The notes under the pieces were generated by a model. That model was not told the DNA's origin, did not search any database, and worked only from the letters and a program-made list of their open reading frames with translations. Position numbers and translations under genes: made by a program. A DNA stretch of 64,000 bases from Sulfitobacter geojensis. GTDB lineage: Bacteria; Pseudomonadota; Alphaproteobacteria; Rhodobacterales; Rhodobacteraceae. The first letter of the stretch is position 1, and the number at the start of each line of letters is the position of its first letter. The stretch lies in NCBI RefSeq assembly GCF_000622325.1, contig NZ_JASE01000005.1, forward strand, positions 1,612,001-1,676,000, written 5' to 3'. Below, one piece after another: positions 1 to 7,749 of this stretch.

Positions 1-479
1 CGCTGGACACCTGCGTCCTGTCCGTGACGCAATTGCACGCCGGTGCCGCCTATAATGTGGTGCCGGATACGGCGATGCTTGCGGGGACAATCCGCTATTT
101 CAAGGACGAGGTCAGCGCGCTGGCCGAAACCCGGATGCGCGAACTTTGCGCCGGTTTTGCGGTGGCTTACGGCGTGACCATCAACGTTGACGTGCGCAAC
201 GTTTTTGATGTGCTGATGAATGATCACGACCTGTCTGATGCTTATATGGACGCCGCCGCCGATATCGTGGGCCGCGAAAACATCAGCGACACCGACCAGC
301 CTGCCACCGGATCCGAAGATTTCGCTGATATGCTCAAGGTGATCCCAGGTGCCTATTGCCGCGTCGGTCATTCCGGTACGACCGGCCTGCACAATCCCAG
401 CTTTTTCCTGGATCCCGAGGTGCTGCCGGTGGGTGCTTCGATCATGGCGCGGATTGTGGAACGGCGGCTGGTGGCGTAA
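1..479 (+). CDS. M20 family amidohydrolase/peptidase, C-terminal part (5' end outside window)
   Basis: This is the C-terminal part of an M20-family metal-dependent amidohydrolase of the hippurate hydrolase / N-acyl-amino-acid hydrolase type, which cleaves the acyl group from N-acylated amino acids in the cytoplasm. The open frame runs in from the window edge (frame of base 3). The stretch VTQLHAGAAYNVVPDTAML matches the end of the family's dimerisation domain, and GSEDFADML near the C terminus carries the Glu-Asp pair typical of the catalytic domain. About 158 residues of roughly 390 are present, so the metal-binding N-terminal half lies upstream. dusA follows 37 bases later on the same strand. 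The exact substrate cannot be told. Confidence 0.85.
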   Translation, partial: LDTCVLSVTQLHAGAAYNVVPDTAMLAGTIRYFKDEVSALAETRMRELCAGFAVAYGVTINVDVRNVFDVLMNDHDLSDAYMDAAADIVGRENISDTDQPATGSEDFADMLKVIPGAYCRVGHSGTTGLHNPSFFLDPEVLPVGASIMARIVERRLVA

Positions 480-516
480 AGGGAGCGTCAAACACGCCCT
501 TTTGCAAAGACCCGAC

Positions 517-1518
517 ATGCTGCTTGATCAACACGCACGGCTTTCCGTCGCCCCGATGATGGACTGGACCGACCGCCATTGCCGCTATCTGCACCGGCTG
601 CTCAGCCGCAATACGCTGCTTTATACGGAGATGGTGACTTCGCCCGCATTGGTGCGGGGCGGGGCATTGCATTTGTTGGATCACGATGTATCCGAACATC
701 CCGTCGCGTTGCAACTGGGCGGTTCGGATCCCGTTGAACTGGCCAAAGCTGCCAAACTGGGTGCGGATGCGGGATATGACGAAATCAATCTGAATGTGGG
801 CTGCCCGTCGGATCGGGTGCAGTCGGGCTTTTTTGGCGCGGTACTGATGGAGCGCCCTGCGTTGGTGGCGGAATGCGTGGCCGAAATGCGCGCGGCGGTG
901 AATGTCGACGTCACCGTAAAATGTCGCATCGGTGTGGACGATCAAGACCCCGAAGAGGTGTTGCCCGAATTTCTGGCGCAAGTCATCGCGACTGGCTGTA
1001 CCCGTGTGCAAATCCATGCGCGCAAGGCGTGGCTCAAGGGGCTGTCCCCCAAAGAAAACCGCGATATCCCGCCGCTCGATTATCCACTGGTCCAGCGGAT
1101 GAAACAATATTTCCCGAACCTTCATATCTCGATCAACGGCGGTATTACTTCGCTGGATCAGGCGGTTGCGCTGCTCGACAGCGGGTTGGACGGTGTGATG
1201 ATCGGACGCGCGGCCTATCATCAGGCAGGCGATATCCTTAGCACAGCCGACAGGCGGATTTACGGGCAGGGCGAAGACACCACAGCCGAAGAGGCGGTGC
1301 GCGCCATGTTGCCCTATATCGAAGCGCATCTTAGTGCGGGGGGCCGGTTGAACCAGATCACCCGTCATATGATGGGTCTGTTTACGGGCCGCCCGGGCGC
1401 GCGCATCTGGCGGCGGATGCTGTCGGAAAACGCGTCAAAACCGGGGGCTGGACCAGAACTGGTTCTGGAAGCACTGGCAAGCATCGAAACACTGGCAGCT
1501 GCGCAAGAAGCCCTGTAA
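517..1518 (+). CDS. dusA: tRNA-dihydrouridine(20/20a) synthase DusA
   Basis: This FMN enzyme uses NADPH to reduce specific uridines in the D-loop of tRNA. The 333-residue product has the usual family length. It shows the N-terminal SVAPMMDWTDRHCRYLHRLL, the flavin and tRNA binding strand INLNVGCPSDRVQSG with the catalytic Cys, and a C-terminal helical domain. I place the start at ATG 517 because family homology begins at once there. The frame is open further upstream, but that part only overlaps the preceding amidohydrolase gene. DusA rather than DusB or DusC is inferred from the WTDRHCR block. Confidence 0.93.
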   Translation: MLLDQHARLSVAPMMDWTDRHCRYLHRLLSRNTLLYTEMVTSPALVRGGALHLLDHDVSEHPVALQLGGSDPVELAKAAKLGADAGYDEINLNVGCPSDRVQSGFFGAVLMERPALVAECVAEMRAAVNVDVTVKCRIGVDDQDPEEVLPEFLAQVIATGCTRVQIHARKAWLKGLSPKENRDIPPLDYPLVQRMKQYFPNLHISINGGITSLDQAVALLDSGLDGVMIGRAAYHQAGDILSTADRRIYGQGEDTTAEEAVRAMLPYIEAHLSAGGRLNQITRHMMGLFTGRPGARIWRRMLSENASKPGAGPELVLEALASIETLAAAQEAL

Positions 1519-1547
1519 CAGTCAGGAAACAATAGCGGAGCCTCCCC

Positions 1548-2366
1548 ATGCCGGAAACCATGTTACTGATCCAGATGACCGTGTTCTTATTGGTGATCGG
1601 GGCCTTCGCCGGTGTGCTCGCCGGCTTGCTGGGGGTTGGCGGCGGCATCGTTCTGGTGCCCGCGTTTTTCTATTCTTTCCAAGCGCTTGGATTTGACGGA
1701 CCGCAGTTGATGCAGATGTGTCTTGCGACGTCATTGGCGACAATTGTTGTAACCTCTCTGCGCTCGGTTCTCAGCCACAATAAAAAAGGGGCTGTTGATT
1801 GGGACATCCTGCGCGGGTGGGCACCCGGGATTGTCATCGGGGCCAGCTTGGGCGTGTTGATGGTGGCGCAATTGCGCTCGACCACCTTGCAAATGGTGTT
1901 TGGTGTGCTGGGGCTGACGATCGGTTTGTACTTGGGCTTTGGGCGATCCGAATGGCGGCTGGGACAGCAGATGCCGGTGGGCAAGCTGCGGGCGGCGATG
2001 TCGCCGGTGTTGGGCTTTTTATCGGTGCTTTTGGGGATCGGCGGGGGCAGTTTCGGTGTGCCGGTGATGACGCTTTATAACACACCGATGCACCGCGCCG
2101 TGGCCACTGCCGCGGGTTTTGGCATGCTGATTGCCGTACCTGCCGTGATTGGTTTCCTGTTTGTGCCGATGCAAGGCACGGTGCCGCCCTATACGCTAGG
2201 GTTGGTGAACTTGCCGGCCTTTGGCATCATCATCGCGATGACACTGATGACAGCCCCGATTGGCGTGAAAATTGCCCATATGATGGATCCGAAACCGTTG
2301 AAACGGGTGTTTGCGGTCTTTCTGATCCTGGTCGCGTTGAACATGCTGCGCAAAGCGTTGATGTGA
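1548..2366 (+). CDS. TSUP family (TauE/SafE) membrane transporter
   Basis: This is a 272-residue polytopic inner-membrane protein of the TauE/SafE (TSUP) family, whose characterised members export sulfite, sulfoacetate or other small organic anions. It has the family's two-fold repeat. The first half begins AGLLGVGGGIVLVPAFF (around residues 25-41) and the second has a matching LLGIGGGSFGVPVM (around 163-176). About eight hydrophobic segments are visible. It lies 29 bases after dusA and overlaps the next gene in a TGATG junction, so it is translationally coupled to the oxygenase-like protein. The substrate is unknown; sulfite is only a family guess. Confidence 0.88.
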   Translation: MPETMLLIQMTVFLLVIGAFAGVLAGLLGVGGGIVLVPAFFYSFQALGFDGPQLMQMCLATSLATIVVTSLRSVLSHNKKGAVDWDILRGWAPGIVIGASLGVLMVAQLRSTTLQMVFGVLGLTIGLYLGFGRSEWRLGQQMPVGKLRAAMSPVLGFLSVLLGIGGGSFGVPVMTLYNTPMHRAVATAAGFGMLIAVPAVIGFLFVPMQGTVPPYTLGLVNLPAFGIIIAMTLMTAPIGVKIAHMMDPKPLKRVFAVFLILVALNMLRKALM

Positions 2367-3106
2367 TGCACGGCGGCTTTGCCGTTTTTGACAGTGACCC
2401 ACAGGTCACGGCATGGGCGCGGGCCGCAGAACAACAGGCGCGCGACATCGCTGCCGACCCCGCTGTTAAAGCCGCAAACCTGCGTCACGGCGAGACCTGG
2501 TTTGTCGGCGTCGATGCCTTGCCAAACGGGCCTGACGGCAGCATCGCGGGTGTCCCCCTAACTGGCCCGTGGCACGATCACATCGCCGCACCTGCAAGCT
2601 GGCATCCCGCGCAGCTGTCCATCGTTTATCCCGGATACCCAAAGCAGGACGTGGGCGAAAGTGACGCCAACCACCGCTACCGCATCACACGCTATGCAGC
2701 ACATGTAGACGGGTTGCTGCCTGTCGGTCCCGCGCGCCGCCGGTTTTTGCTTGAACCGCATGCCTTCATTCTGGGGCTGCCGCTGAACCTGTCAAACGCT
2801 GCACCGTTGATGGTCTGGCCGGGCAGTCACCGCATCATGGGCGCGGCATTTCGCGACCTGATTGGCAATCGGGATCCGTCCACGGTGGACCTGACAGAAG
2901 GTTATCAAATGGCCCGCCGCCACGTATTTGCAACCATTGCGCCGCAGCCGGTTCTTGCAAAACCCGGCGCGTCCATTCTGCTACACCGCCATTTACTGCA
3001 TGGCGTTGCCCCTTGGACCGCGACGGCAACAGCCCCGCCAGAGGGCCGGATGATCGCCTATTTCCGCCCTCAGTCCAGCGCGAAAAGCTGGCTGGCGGCA
3101 GACTAA
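2366..3106 (+). CDS. probable Fe(II)/2-oxoglutarate-dependent oxygenase (phytanoyl-CoA dioxygenase-like)
   Basis: This is a 246-residue cytoplasmic protein that I do not recognise as a named enzyme. It carries what looks like the facial triad of 2-oxoglutarate oxygenases: AAHVDGLLP (His-x-Asp) near the middle, and LLHRHLLHGVAPW (distal His) followed about 20 residues later by GRMIAYFRP, whose Arg would bind 2-oxoglutarate. LMVWPGSHRIM also resembles the strand before the distal His in phytanoyl-CoA dioxygenases. The start is ATG 2366, overlapping the TSUP stop; a GTG three bases earlier is an alternative. Coupling to a TSUP exporter suggests its product or substrate is a small organic acid, which is inference. 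Confidence 0.6.
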   Translation: MHGGFAVFDSDPQVTAWARAAEQQARDIAADPAVKAANLRHGETWFVGVDALPNGPDGSIAGVPLTGPWHDHIAAPASWHPAQLSIVYPGYPKQDVGESDANHRYRITRYAAHVDGLLPVGPARRRFLLEPHAFILGLPLNLSNAAPLMVWPGSHRIMGAAFRDLIGNRDPSTVDLTEGYQMARRHVFATIAPQPVLAKPGASILLHRHLLHGVAPWTATATAPPEGRMIAYFRPQSSAKSWLAAD

Positions 3107-3207
3107 AAATCTGCGCTTTCCCTACAAAGACCGCTGTGCTGCCCCATTGTTGCCATCTGCGCAACGATACTGATCCCAACAAAAGCGATAAAACAGGACC
3201 AAGTAAA

Positions 3208-3444
3208 ATGGCAGCAGTAATGACAGGCGCGGCAGGCAATATTGCCTATTGGGACGCAACATCCGGCCCGATGACAAAACGGGCGTTCGACGTCAAAGGC
3301 ATCTTTCAACGTGCTGATCTGACACGCTTTGCAAGCCTGAGCGCATTTTCCGCCAATAGCAATCACGCACCGTCAAACCTTGACTGGGCTGATTCATGGG
3401 ACGCGGGTGTTGATTTCCTTTTTAGGATCGCGGGCGCGCGTTAA
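3208..3444 (+). CDS. hypothetical protein, 78 aa
   Basis: I do not recognise this small protein. The start ATG 3208 has an AGGA-like sequence about ten bases upstream. The product is soluble, begins MAAVMTGAAGNIAYWDATSG and has a polar, aromatic-rich second half (SAFSANSNHAPSNLDWADSW). No signal peptide, transmembrane segment or cysteine pair is visible. The frame is open much further upstream, but that part overlaps the oxygenase gene. It converges on the DUF1289 gene with three bases between them. The neighbouring opposite-strand frame (3103..3366) looks less protein-like. Confidence 0.5.
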   Translation: MAAVMTGAAGNIAYWDATSGPMTKRAFDVKGIFQRADLTRFASLSAFSANSNHAPSNLDWADSWDAGVDFLFRIAGAR

Positions 3445-3447
3445 GCG

Positions 3448-3681
3448 TTACTTTCGGGCCAGCCGTGCCGCGCGTCCGCCGCGACGCTTGCTGATCTGAC
3501 CGGCCCTATCGGGCAACTCTGCCATGATTTCGCGGCGTTCTTCGGAGGACATGCGGGACCACCGGCCAATTTCGTCGATGGAACGCAAACATCCGGTGCA
3601 CAGCCGTGCTTCTGGATGTACCACGCAGATTTTGATGCAGGGGCTTTCGACCTCGTCGCGCGTCCAGATCTGATCACTCAT
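3448..3681 (-). CDS. DUF1289 domain protein
   Basis: This is a small (77 aa) cysteine-rich protein of the DUF1289 family. SPCIKICVVHPEARLCTGC gives the family pattern C-x3-C-x7-C-x2-C, most likely a zinc or metal site, followed by the conserved RSIDEIGRW and a basic C-terminal tail. The biochemical role is not established. Its start overlaps the ruvX stop by four bases (ATGA), which makes it the last gene of the ccmI-ruvX-DUF1289 reverse-strand operon. Family members are often found next to DNA or RNA maintenance genes, as here. Confidence 0.88.
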   Translation of the reverse strand: MSDQIWTRDEVESPCIKICVVHPEARLCTGCLRSIDEIGRWSRMSSEERREIMAELPDRAGQISKRRGGRAARLARK

Positions 3682-4163
3682 CTTGCATTTTCCTCCCTGC
3701 GCAGGAATGCCAACCGGTCCAGCACCCCTTGCAAGATATACCCCGCCGCGACGTGATCAATGACCTCCGCACGACGTTTGCGTGATGTATCCGCCTCAAG
3801 CAAGGCGCGCTCTGCGGCGACAGTCGACAGGCGTTCATCCCAAAAGGTGATGGGCAGCGGTGTCAGCTTGTCAAAGTTACGCGCGAAAGCGCGGGTCGAT
3901 TGGCAACGCGGTCCTTCCGACCCGTCCATATTGCGCGGCAATCCCAGCACCAGACCGCCGATGTTGCGTTCCGTGATGATTTCGGCCAGACGGGCCGCAT
4001 CAACGCCGAACTTTTTGCGCCGCACGGTTTCCAACGGGGTGGCCACGCTGAGAAACCCGTCGGAGACTGCCACGCCAATTGTCTTTTCCCCCAGATCAAG
4101 CCCGATAAGTGCGCGCATGGAAGGCAGTGCGCCCGCGAATTCCGCCATATCTTCGATGATCAT
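3678..4163 (-). CDS. ruvX: putative pre-16S rRNA nuclease / Holliday junction resolvase-like RuvX (YqgF)
   Basis: This is a 161-residue RNase H-fold protein of the YqgF family, implicated in maturation of the 5' end of 16S rRNA and, by homology, in Holliday junction resolution. The fold markers are in order: ALIGLDLGEKTIGVAVSD (catalytic Asp of the first strand), GGLVLGLPRNMDGSEG, FWDERLSTVAAE and VIDHVAAGYILQ (C-terminal catalytic Asp). Fifteen residues precede the usual MRALIGLD start. I keep the upstream ATG because it overlaps the ccmI stop in an ATGA junction, but the internal ATG at residue 16 is a real alternative. Confidence 0.92.
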   Translation of the reverse strand: MIIEDMAEFAGALPSMRALIGLDLGEKTIGVAVSDGFLSVATPLETVRRKKFGVDAARLAEIITERNIGGLVLGLPRNMDGSEGPRCQSTRAFARNFDKLTPLPITFWDERLSTVAAERALLEADTSRKRRAEVIDHVAAGYILQGVLDRLAFLRREENAR

Positions 4164-5386
4164 TCCGCTACTCCTGCCTGCGATCCGGCGGCGCGGATCA
4201 CATCCAATGCGGCAGCATTGCCAGCAAACACTTCTATCGCATTGTTAAAGATGGCCAAGGCCTGATCCGGATTGCCCATCACCGCCAAGGATGTGATCAA
4301 ACGTGCCCAGTCTTGTGGTGGCCCGCCTTCGGTGGCCAGCCGGTTTGACAGGCCGTCGACCATGCCGCCGATCATCTCCATGCGTTCCTCCGCGCTCATT
4401 TCCGAGGCCGCTTCGATGTCGTCCACCGACGGGCCGCGCGCCGCACCTGCGCCAATCGCGGGAACGGTATAATTCACCCCCGCCAGATAAGCGACATCTT
4501 CGATTTGCGACAGGATGGGGGCGATCCATGCCGCGTCTTCGGGGCCGCGCCGCAGCAGGGCGTCCCACAAACGAAACCCGATATCGGGCCGCCCCGTTTG
4601 TACCATCATCAAGCCAAGGTAATAGCGCGCACGTTCTTCCGTCTCTTCACGCGCCAAGGCGGCGCGAAAGGCAACTTCCGCCTCTGGCGAGACATAGCCG
4701 CCTGCGGCCAGAACCAGCAATTCTCCGTAATCGCTTACATCCTGCGCGGTGGCCGCTTCGCCTTTGATGCGCAACACCCGCTCTTGTGCCGCTGCTGCGG
4801 CTGTAAAGTTCCCGATGCGCGCTTCGTTTTCGGCCAGCAGCGTATTGCCCTGAATATCGTTGGGCCGGTCCGCAACCGTGCTGCGCAGTTGCGCCATCAG
4901 GTTGCGAAATTCATCCGTCACTTCCTGAAGCGGTGTGAACGGGGGCAGGCTGTCCACCGCCGTTTTCTGATCAGGCCGGTTTTCACGCATACGCTCGGCA
5001 AATTCGATACGATCGGCCAACGCCAGATCGCCATAGCCGGGCTGTCCCAGCCACGCATAAAGTGCCAGCGATCCACCCACCATGCCCAGTGCCACCAGCA
5101 CAAGGATCATCCGCGCGGGCGCTGCCGCCTTTGGTGTCGCGGCGCGGGGGCCGGCGTCGGCGGCCAGAATGCGACGTGAAATTTCCGTGTGGGCACGCTC
5201 GGCATCCTCTGCCCCCAATACACCGCGCGCAACGTCACGTTCCACACCGGCCAGCTGATCGCGGTAAACCCTTAGATCATATTCCACTGCATCCGGCTCT
5301 GCTGCGTCTTGCTGTCGCAGCAGGGCACGGGCCAGCAAAGCCACAACAAGTACCGACATGGTGCCGCAGATCATCCAAAAAATCAT
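4160..5386 (-). CDS. ccmI: c-type cytochrome biogenesis protein CcmI (CycH)
   Basis: CcmI is the apocytochrome c chaperone of the system I maturation machinery. It holds the C terminus of the apoprotein for haem ligation by CcmF/H. The 408-residue product opens with a membrane helix (FWMICGTMSVLVVALLARAL), then the YDLRVYRDQLAGVERDVARG segment between the two helices, which is diagnostic for CcmI. A second helix lies near residues 92-112, and the rest is a long periplasmic tetratricopeptide-like domain. It heads the reverse-strand operon with ruvX and DUF1289. The other ccm genes seen here (ccmABCDG) are 28 kb away, so the pathway is split. Confidence 0.93.
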   Translation of the reverse strand: MIFWMICGTMSVLVVALLARALLRQQDAAEPDAVEYDLRVYRDQLAGVERDVARGVLGAEDAERAHTEISRRILAADAGPRAATPKAAAPARMILVLVALGMVGGSLALYAWLGQPGYGDLALADRIEFAERMRENRPDQKTAVDSLPPFTPLQEVTDEFRNLMAQLRSTVADRPNDIQGNTLLAENEARIGNFTAAAAAQERVLRIKGEAATAQDVSDYGELLVLAAGGYVSPEAEVAFRAALAREETEERARYYLGLMMVQTGRPDIGFRLWDALLRRGPEDAAWIAPILSQIEDVAYLAGVNYTVPAIGAGAARGPSVDDIEAASEMSAEERMEMIGGMVDGLSNRLATEGGPPQDWARLITSLAVMGNPDQALAIFNNAIEVFAGNAAALDVIRAAGSQAGVAE

Positions 5387-5644
5387 GTCACGTCCGTTTC
5401 AGCCAACTGGTGTTTACTCTCTAGCCTTGTGTCTATGCGCTGAACCCCCGCGACAAAAGGGGACAAATGGACCGCACCCCGCGATACAGGCCACAACACG
5501 CGTCGCCTATTGCAGCGGATGTCGCAAAATTGATAATAAACGCCGTGGCCAGTATCCTTTTTTCCGCTGGTCCCGCCAGAACAGGGGCATGGGGGCGCTG
5601 CTGCACGCCGTCCGGCCATCGCGCTGCTTTCAGGGATTTGTGAC

Positions 5645-6889
5645 ATGAAAAAATACTCCGTCTTTGCCGTCGCCCGCGAGGCCATGCGCCATCACACCGG
5701 CTGGGACCGCGCGTGGCGCGATGCACAACCCAAAGCGAAATACGACGTGATCATCATCGGGGCAGGGGGCCACGGGCTGGCGACGGCGTATTATCTGGGC
5801 AAGAATTTTGGCATCACAAATGTCGCGATCCTTGAAAAGGGCTGGCTCGGGGGCGGCAACACGGGGCGCAACACTACGATCATCCGCTCGAATTACCTGC
5901 AAGACCCGTCCGCTGCGATCTACGAAAAATCCCGTTCGCTTTATGAAACCATGAGCCAGGATTTGAACTATAACGTCATGTTCAGCCCGCGTGGCGTGAT
6001 CATGCTGGCCCAGACCGAACACGAGGTGCGCGGTTACAAGCGCACCGCCCACGCCAACGCGCTGCAAGGGGTGCCGACGGAATGGATCACACCGGCGCGG
6101 GTCAAAGAGCTTTGCCCGATCATGAACATCGACGGTCCGCGCTATCCGGTGCTGGGCGGTCTGTGGCAGGCCCGCGGCGGCACCGCGCGTCACGATGCGG
6201 TTGCATGGGGGTATGCGCGCGCCTGTTCGGACATGGGTATGGATGTCATCCAGCAATGCGAAGTCACCGGCATCCAGAAGTCGGGTGGCAAAGTCACCGG
6301 TGTGAGCACAACCAAGGGCGACATCGCCTGCGATAAACTCGGCATGGTCGTGGCAGGGCACTCCGGTCATCTTGCCGATATGGCGGGGTTCCGTCTGCCG
6401 ATTGAATCCGTTGCCCTGCAAGCGCTGGTGTCCGAGCCGATCAAACCGGCGATGGACATCGTGGTGATGGCCAATACCGTGCATGGCTATCTGTCGCAAT
6501 CGGACAAGGGTGAAATGGTCATTGGCGGCGGCACGGACGGCTATAACAATTACACCCAGCGCGGCTCCTTCCATCATATCGAAGAAACCGTGCGCGCGCT
6601 GATCGAAACCTTCCCGATGCTGTCGCGCCTCAAAATGCTGCGCCAGTGGGGCGGGATCGTGGACGTCACCGGCGACCGCTCCCCGATCCTGTCAAAGACG
6701 CCGGTCGACAATATCTTTATCAACTGCGGCTGGGGGACGGGGGGCTTCAAAGCGATCCCGGGGTCCGGCTGGGCCATGGCCGAATTGATGGCCAAAGGCC
6801 GCTCACCGCTGACGGATGCCTTCGGCTTGGAACGGTTTGTCGAAGGACGCTTTATCGACGAAAGTGTTGCGGCGGGGGTGGCACATTGA
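5645..6889 (+). CDS. soxB: sarcosine oxidase subunit beta SoxB
   Basis: This is the flavin-bearing catalytic subunit of heterotetrameric sarcosine oxidase, which demethylates sarcosine to glycine and passes the methyl group to tetrahydrofolate in the alpha subunit. The 414 residues contain the FAD dinucleotide motif YDVIIIGAGGHGLATAYYL near residue 33. GGTARHDAVAWGY has its His at about residue 183, in the place where the family attaches FMN covalently. NCGWGTGGFKAIPGSG lies near the C terminus. Oddly, soxD does not follow directly: a small membrane protein gene and a terminator-like hairpin come first. Confidence 0.95.
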   Translation: MKKYSVFAVAREAMRHHTGWDRAWRDAQPKAKYDVIIIGAGGHGLATAYYLGKNFGITNVAILEKGWLGGGNTGRNTTIIRSNYLQDPSAAIYEKSRSLYETMSQDLNYNVMFSPRGVIMLAQTEHEVRGYKRTAHANALQGVPTEWITPARVKELCPIMNIDGPRYPVLGGLWQARGGTARHDAVAWGYARACSDMGMDVIQQCEVTGIQKSGGKVTGVSTTKGDIACDKLGMVVAGHSGHLADMAGFRLPIESVALQALVSEPIKPAMDIVVMANTVHGYLSQSDKGEMVIGGGTDGYNNYTQRGSFHHIEETVRALIETFPMLSRLKMLRQWGGIVDVTGDRSPILSKTPVDNIFINCGWGTGGFKAIPGSGWAMAELMAKGRSPLTDAFGLERFVEGRFIDESVAAGVAH

Positions 6890-6946
6890 CCCGCGCCGGT
6901 ATCAGCCGTCCGAAGATTTCTTGGAACCAAATCAGGGCGCGCGCCG

Positions 6947-6971
6947 TTGAGTATTCAAATGGAATGCTCAA
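6947..6971 (+). promoter_or_regulatory. imperfect inverted repeat upstream of the 83-aa membrane protein gene
   Basis: Ten-base arms TTGAGTATTC and GAATGCTCAA, with one mismatch, flank a five-base spacer. The dyad ends just before the AAAGGAAC ribosome binding region of the gene at 6984. It may be an operator or an mRNA leader hairpin; the sequence does not decide between them. Confidence 0.4.
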
Positions 6972-6983
6972 AGGAACAATTCA

Positions 6984-7235
6984 ATGTCACACCCTGACAA
7001 CACAGTATCTGAACGTAACACAACCACTACCACGACCACATCCGGCGGCGCTGGTATGGGCATCATCGTGGGTGCGCTTGTCGTCGTCGTTGCGGTTCTC
7101 GCCTATTTCGTCCTTGGTGGCGACAGTGGCGCGTCGAACGGTGCAAGTGACGTTAGCGTCACGATCGAAGGCGCTGGCGATGCTGTCGAAGGTGCTGCCG
7201 CTGCGGTCGGAGACGCCGCAACACCAAGCGAATAA
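6984..7235 (+). CDS. small single-pass membrane protein, function unknown (83 aa)
   Basis: I do not recognise a function. The product has a polar N-terminal tail with a run of seven threonines, one strong membrane helix (GMGIIVGALVVVVAVLAYFVL, about residues 24-44) and an acidic, Ala/Gly-rich C-terminal tail (DAVEGAAAAVGDAATPSE), probably periplasmic. There is a good ribosome binding site (AAAGGAAC). It stands between soxB and soxD with its own upstream dyad and a downstream terminator, so it looks like an independent unit rather than a sarcosine oxidase component. Similar short tail-helix-acidic-tail proteins occur in Rhodobacteraceae, but no role is established to my knowledge. Confidence 0.75.
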   Translation: MSHPDNTVSERNTTTTTTTSGGAGMGIIVGALVVVVAVLAYFVLGGDSGASNGASDVSVTIEGAGDAVEGAAAAVGDAATPSE

Positions 7236-7261
7236 CACCAACACTAAATCTGACGACCATC

Positions 7262-7293
7262 GGGCTGGCTTCCTCGCGGGGGCCAGCCCTTTT
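7262..7293 (+). terminator. rho-independent terminator after the 83-aa membrane protein gene
   Basis: A perfect eight-base stem GGGCTGGC / GCCAGCCC with a twelve-base loop is followed by TTTT. It lies between the small membrane protein gene and soxD, inside what would otherwise be one sox operon. Confidence 0.7.
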
Positions 7294-7352
7294 GCGTCTG
7301 CGCAGTGCTTTATCAAACGCCATCTCTTCTCTCCTGCCAGCGGAGCTTCCAC

Positions 7353-7685
7353 ATGCTGAACATCCATTGCCCGAACTGCGGCATCACCGCTGAGGAAACC
7401 GAATTCCACGCCCACGGCGAGGCACATCTGAAACGCTTCGGCCCCGGCTCAAACGACGCCGAATTCGAGTCCTACCTCTTTATGCGCAAGAACCCCAAAG
7501 GGGTGCATTTCGAACGCTGGCGCCATCAGAACGGCTGCGGAAAATGGTTCCATGTTGCCCGCTGCACCGTGACCCTCGAAGTCTTCGGCAGCTATTCCGC
7601 GCAAACCTACGCCCCCCCGCAAGAGATCATAGACGAAATCCAACGCCGCCGTCCCGACTGGTCAGCAGAAACAATCGCACCATGA
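7353..7685 (+). CDS. soxD: sarcosine oxidase subunit delta SoxD
   Basis: This is the small zinc-binding delta subunit of heterotetrameric sarcosine oxidase, a structural part of the complex. The 110-residue product starts at ATG 7353. It shows MLNIHCPNCG (Cys6 and Cys9) and RHQNGCGKWFHVAR (His58 and Cys62), which match the Cys-Cys-His-Cys zinc site known for this subunit. The frame is open 16 codons upstream, but family homology begins at this ATG. It is followed by soxA after 64 bases that contain a 35-base interspersed repeat. Confidence 0.93.
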   Translation: MLNIHCPNCGITAEETEFHAHGEAHLKRFGPGSNDAEFESYLFMRKNPKGVHFERWRHQNGCGKWFHVARCTVTLEVFGSYSAQTYAPPQEIIDEIQRRRPDWSAETIAP

Positions 7686-7692
7686 ACTATCC

Positions 7693-7735
7693 CCTCTTTT
7701 TGGCCTTATATACTGTCCGCACTCTCCTCACACGC
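7693..7735 (+). repeat. interspersed repeat, copy 1 (soxD-soxA gap)
   Basis: A 35-base core (7693-7727, beginning CCTCTTTTTGGCCTTATATA) is identical to the reverse strand at 44913-44947. After a two-base difference the match continues for six more bases (ACACGC). The element begins eight bases after the soxD stop and ends 14 bases before the soxA start. It contains no internal inverted repeat. Confidence 0.85.
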
Positions 7736-7749
7736 AAGGGGCCGCTAAC

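Noticed and set aside
5630..6577. A 315-codon open frame on the reverse strand opposite soxB
   Set aside because: No family features, and it lies entirely over the conserved flavoprotein gene soxB.
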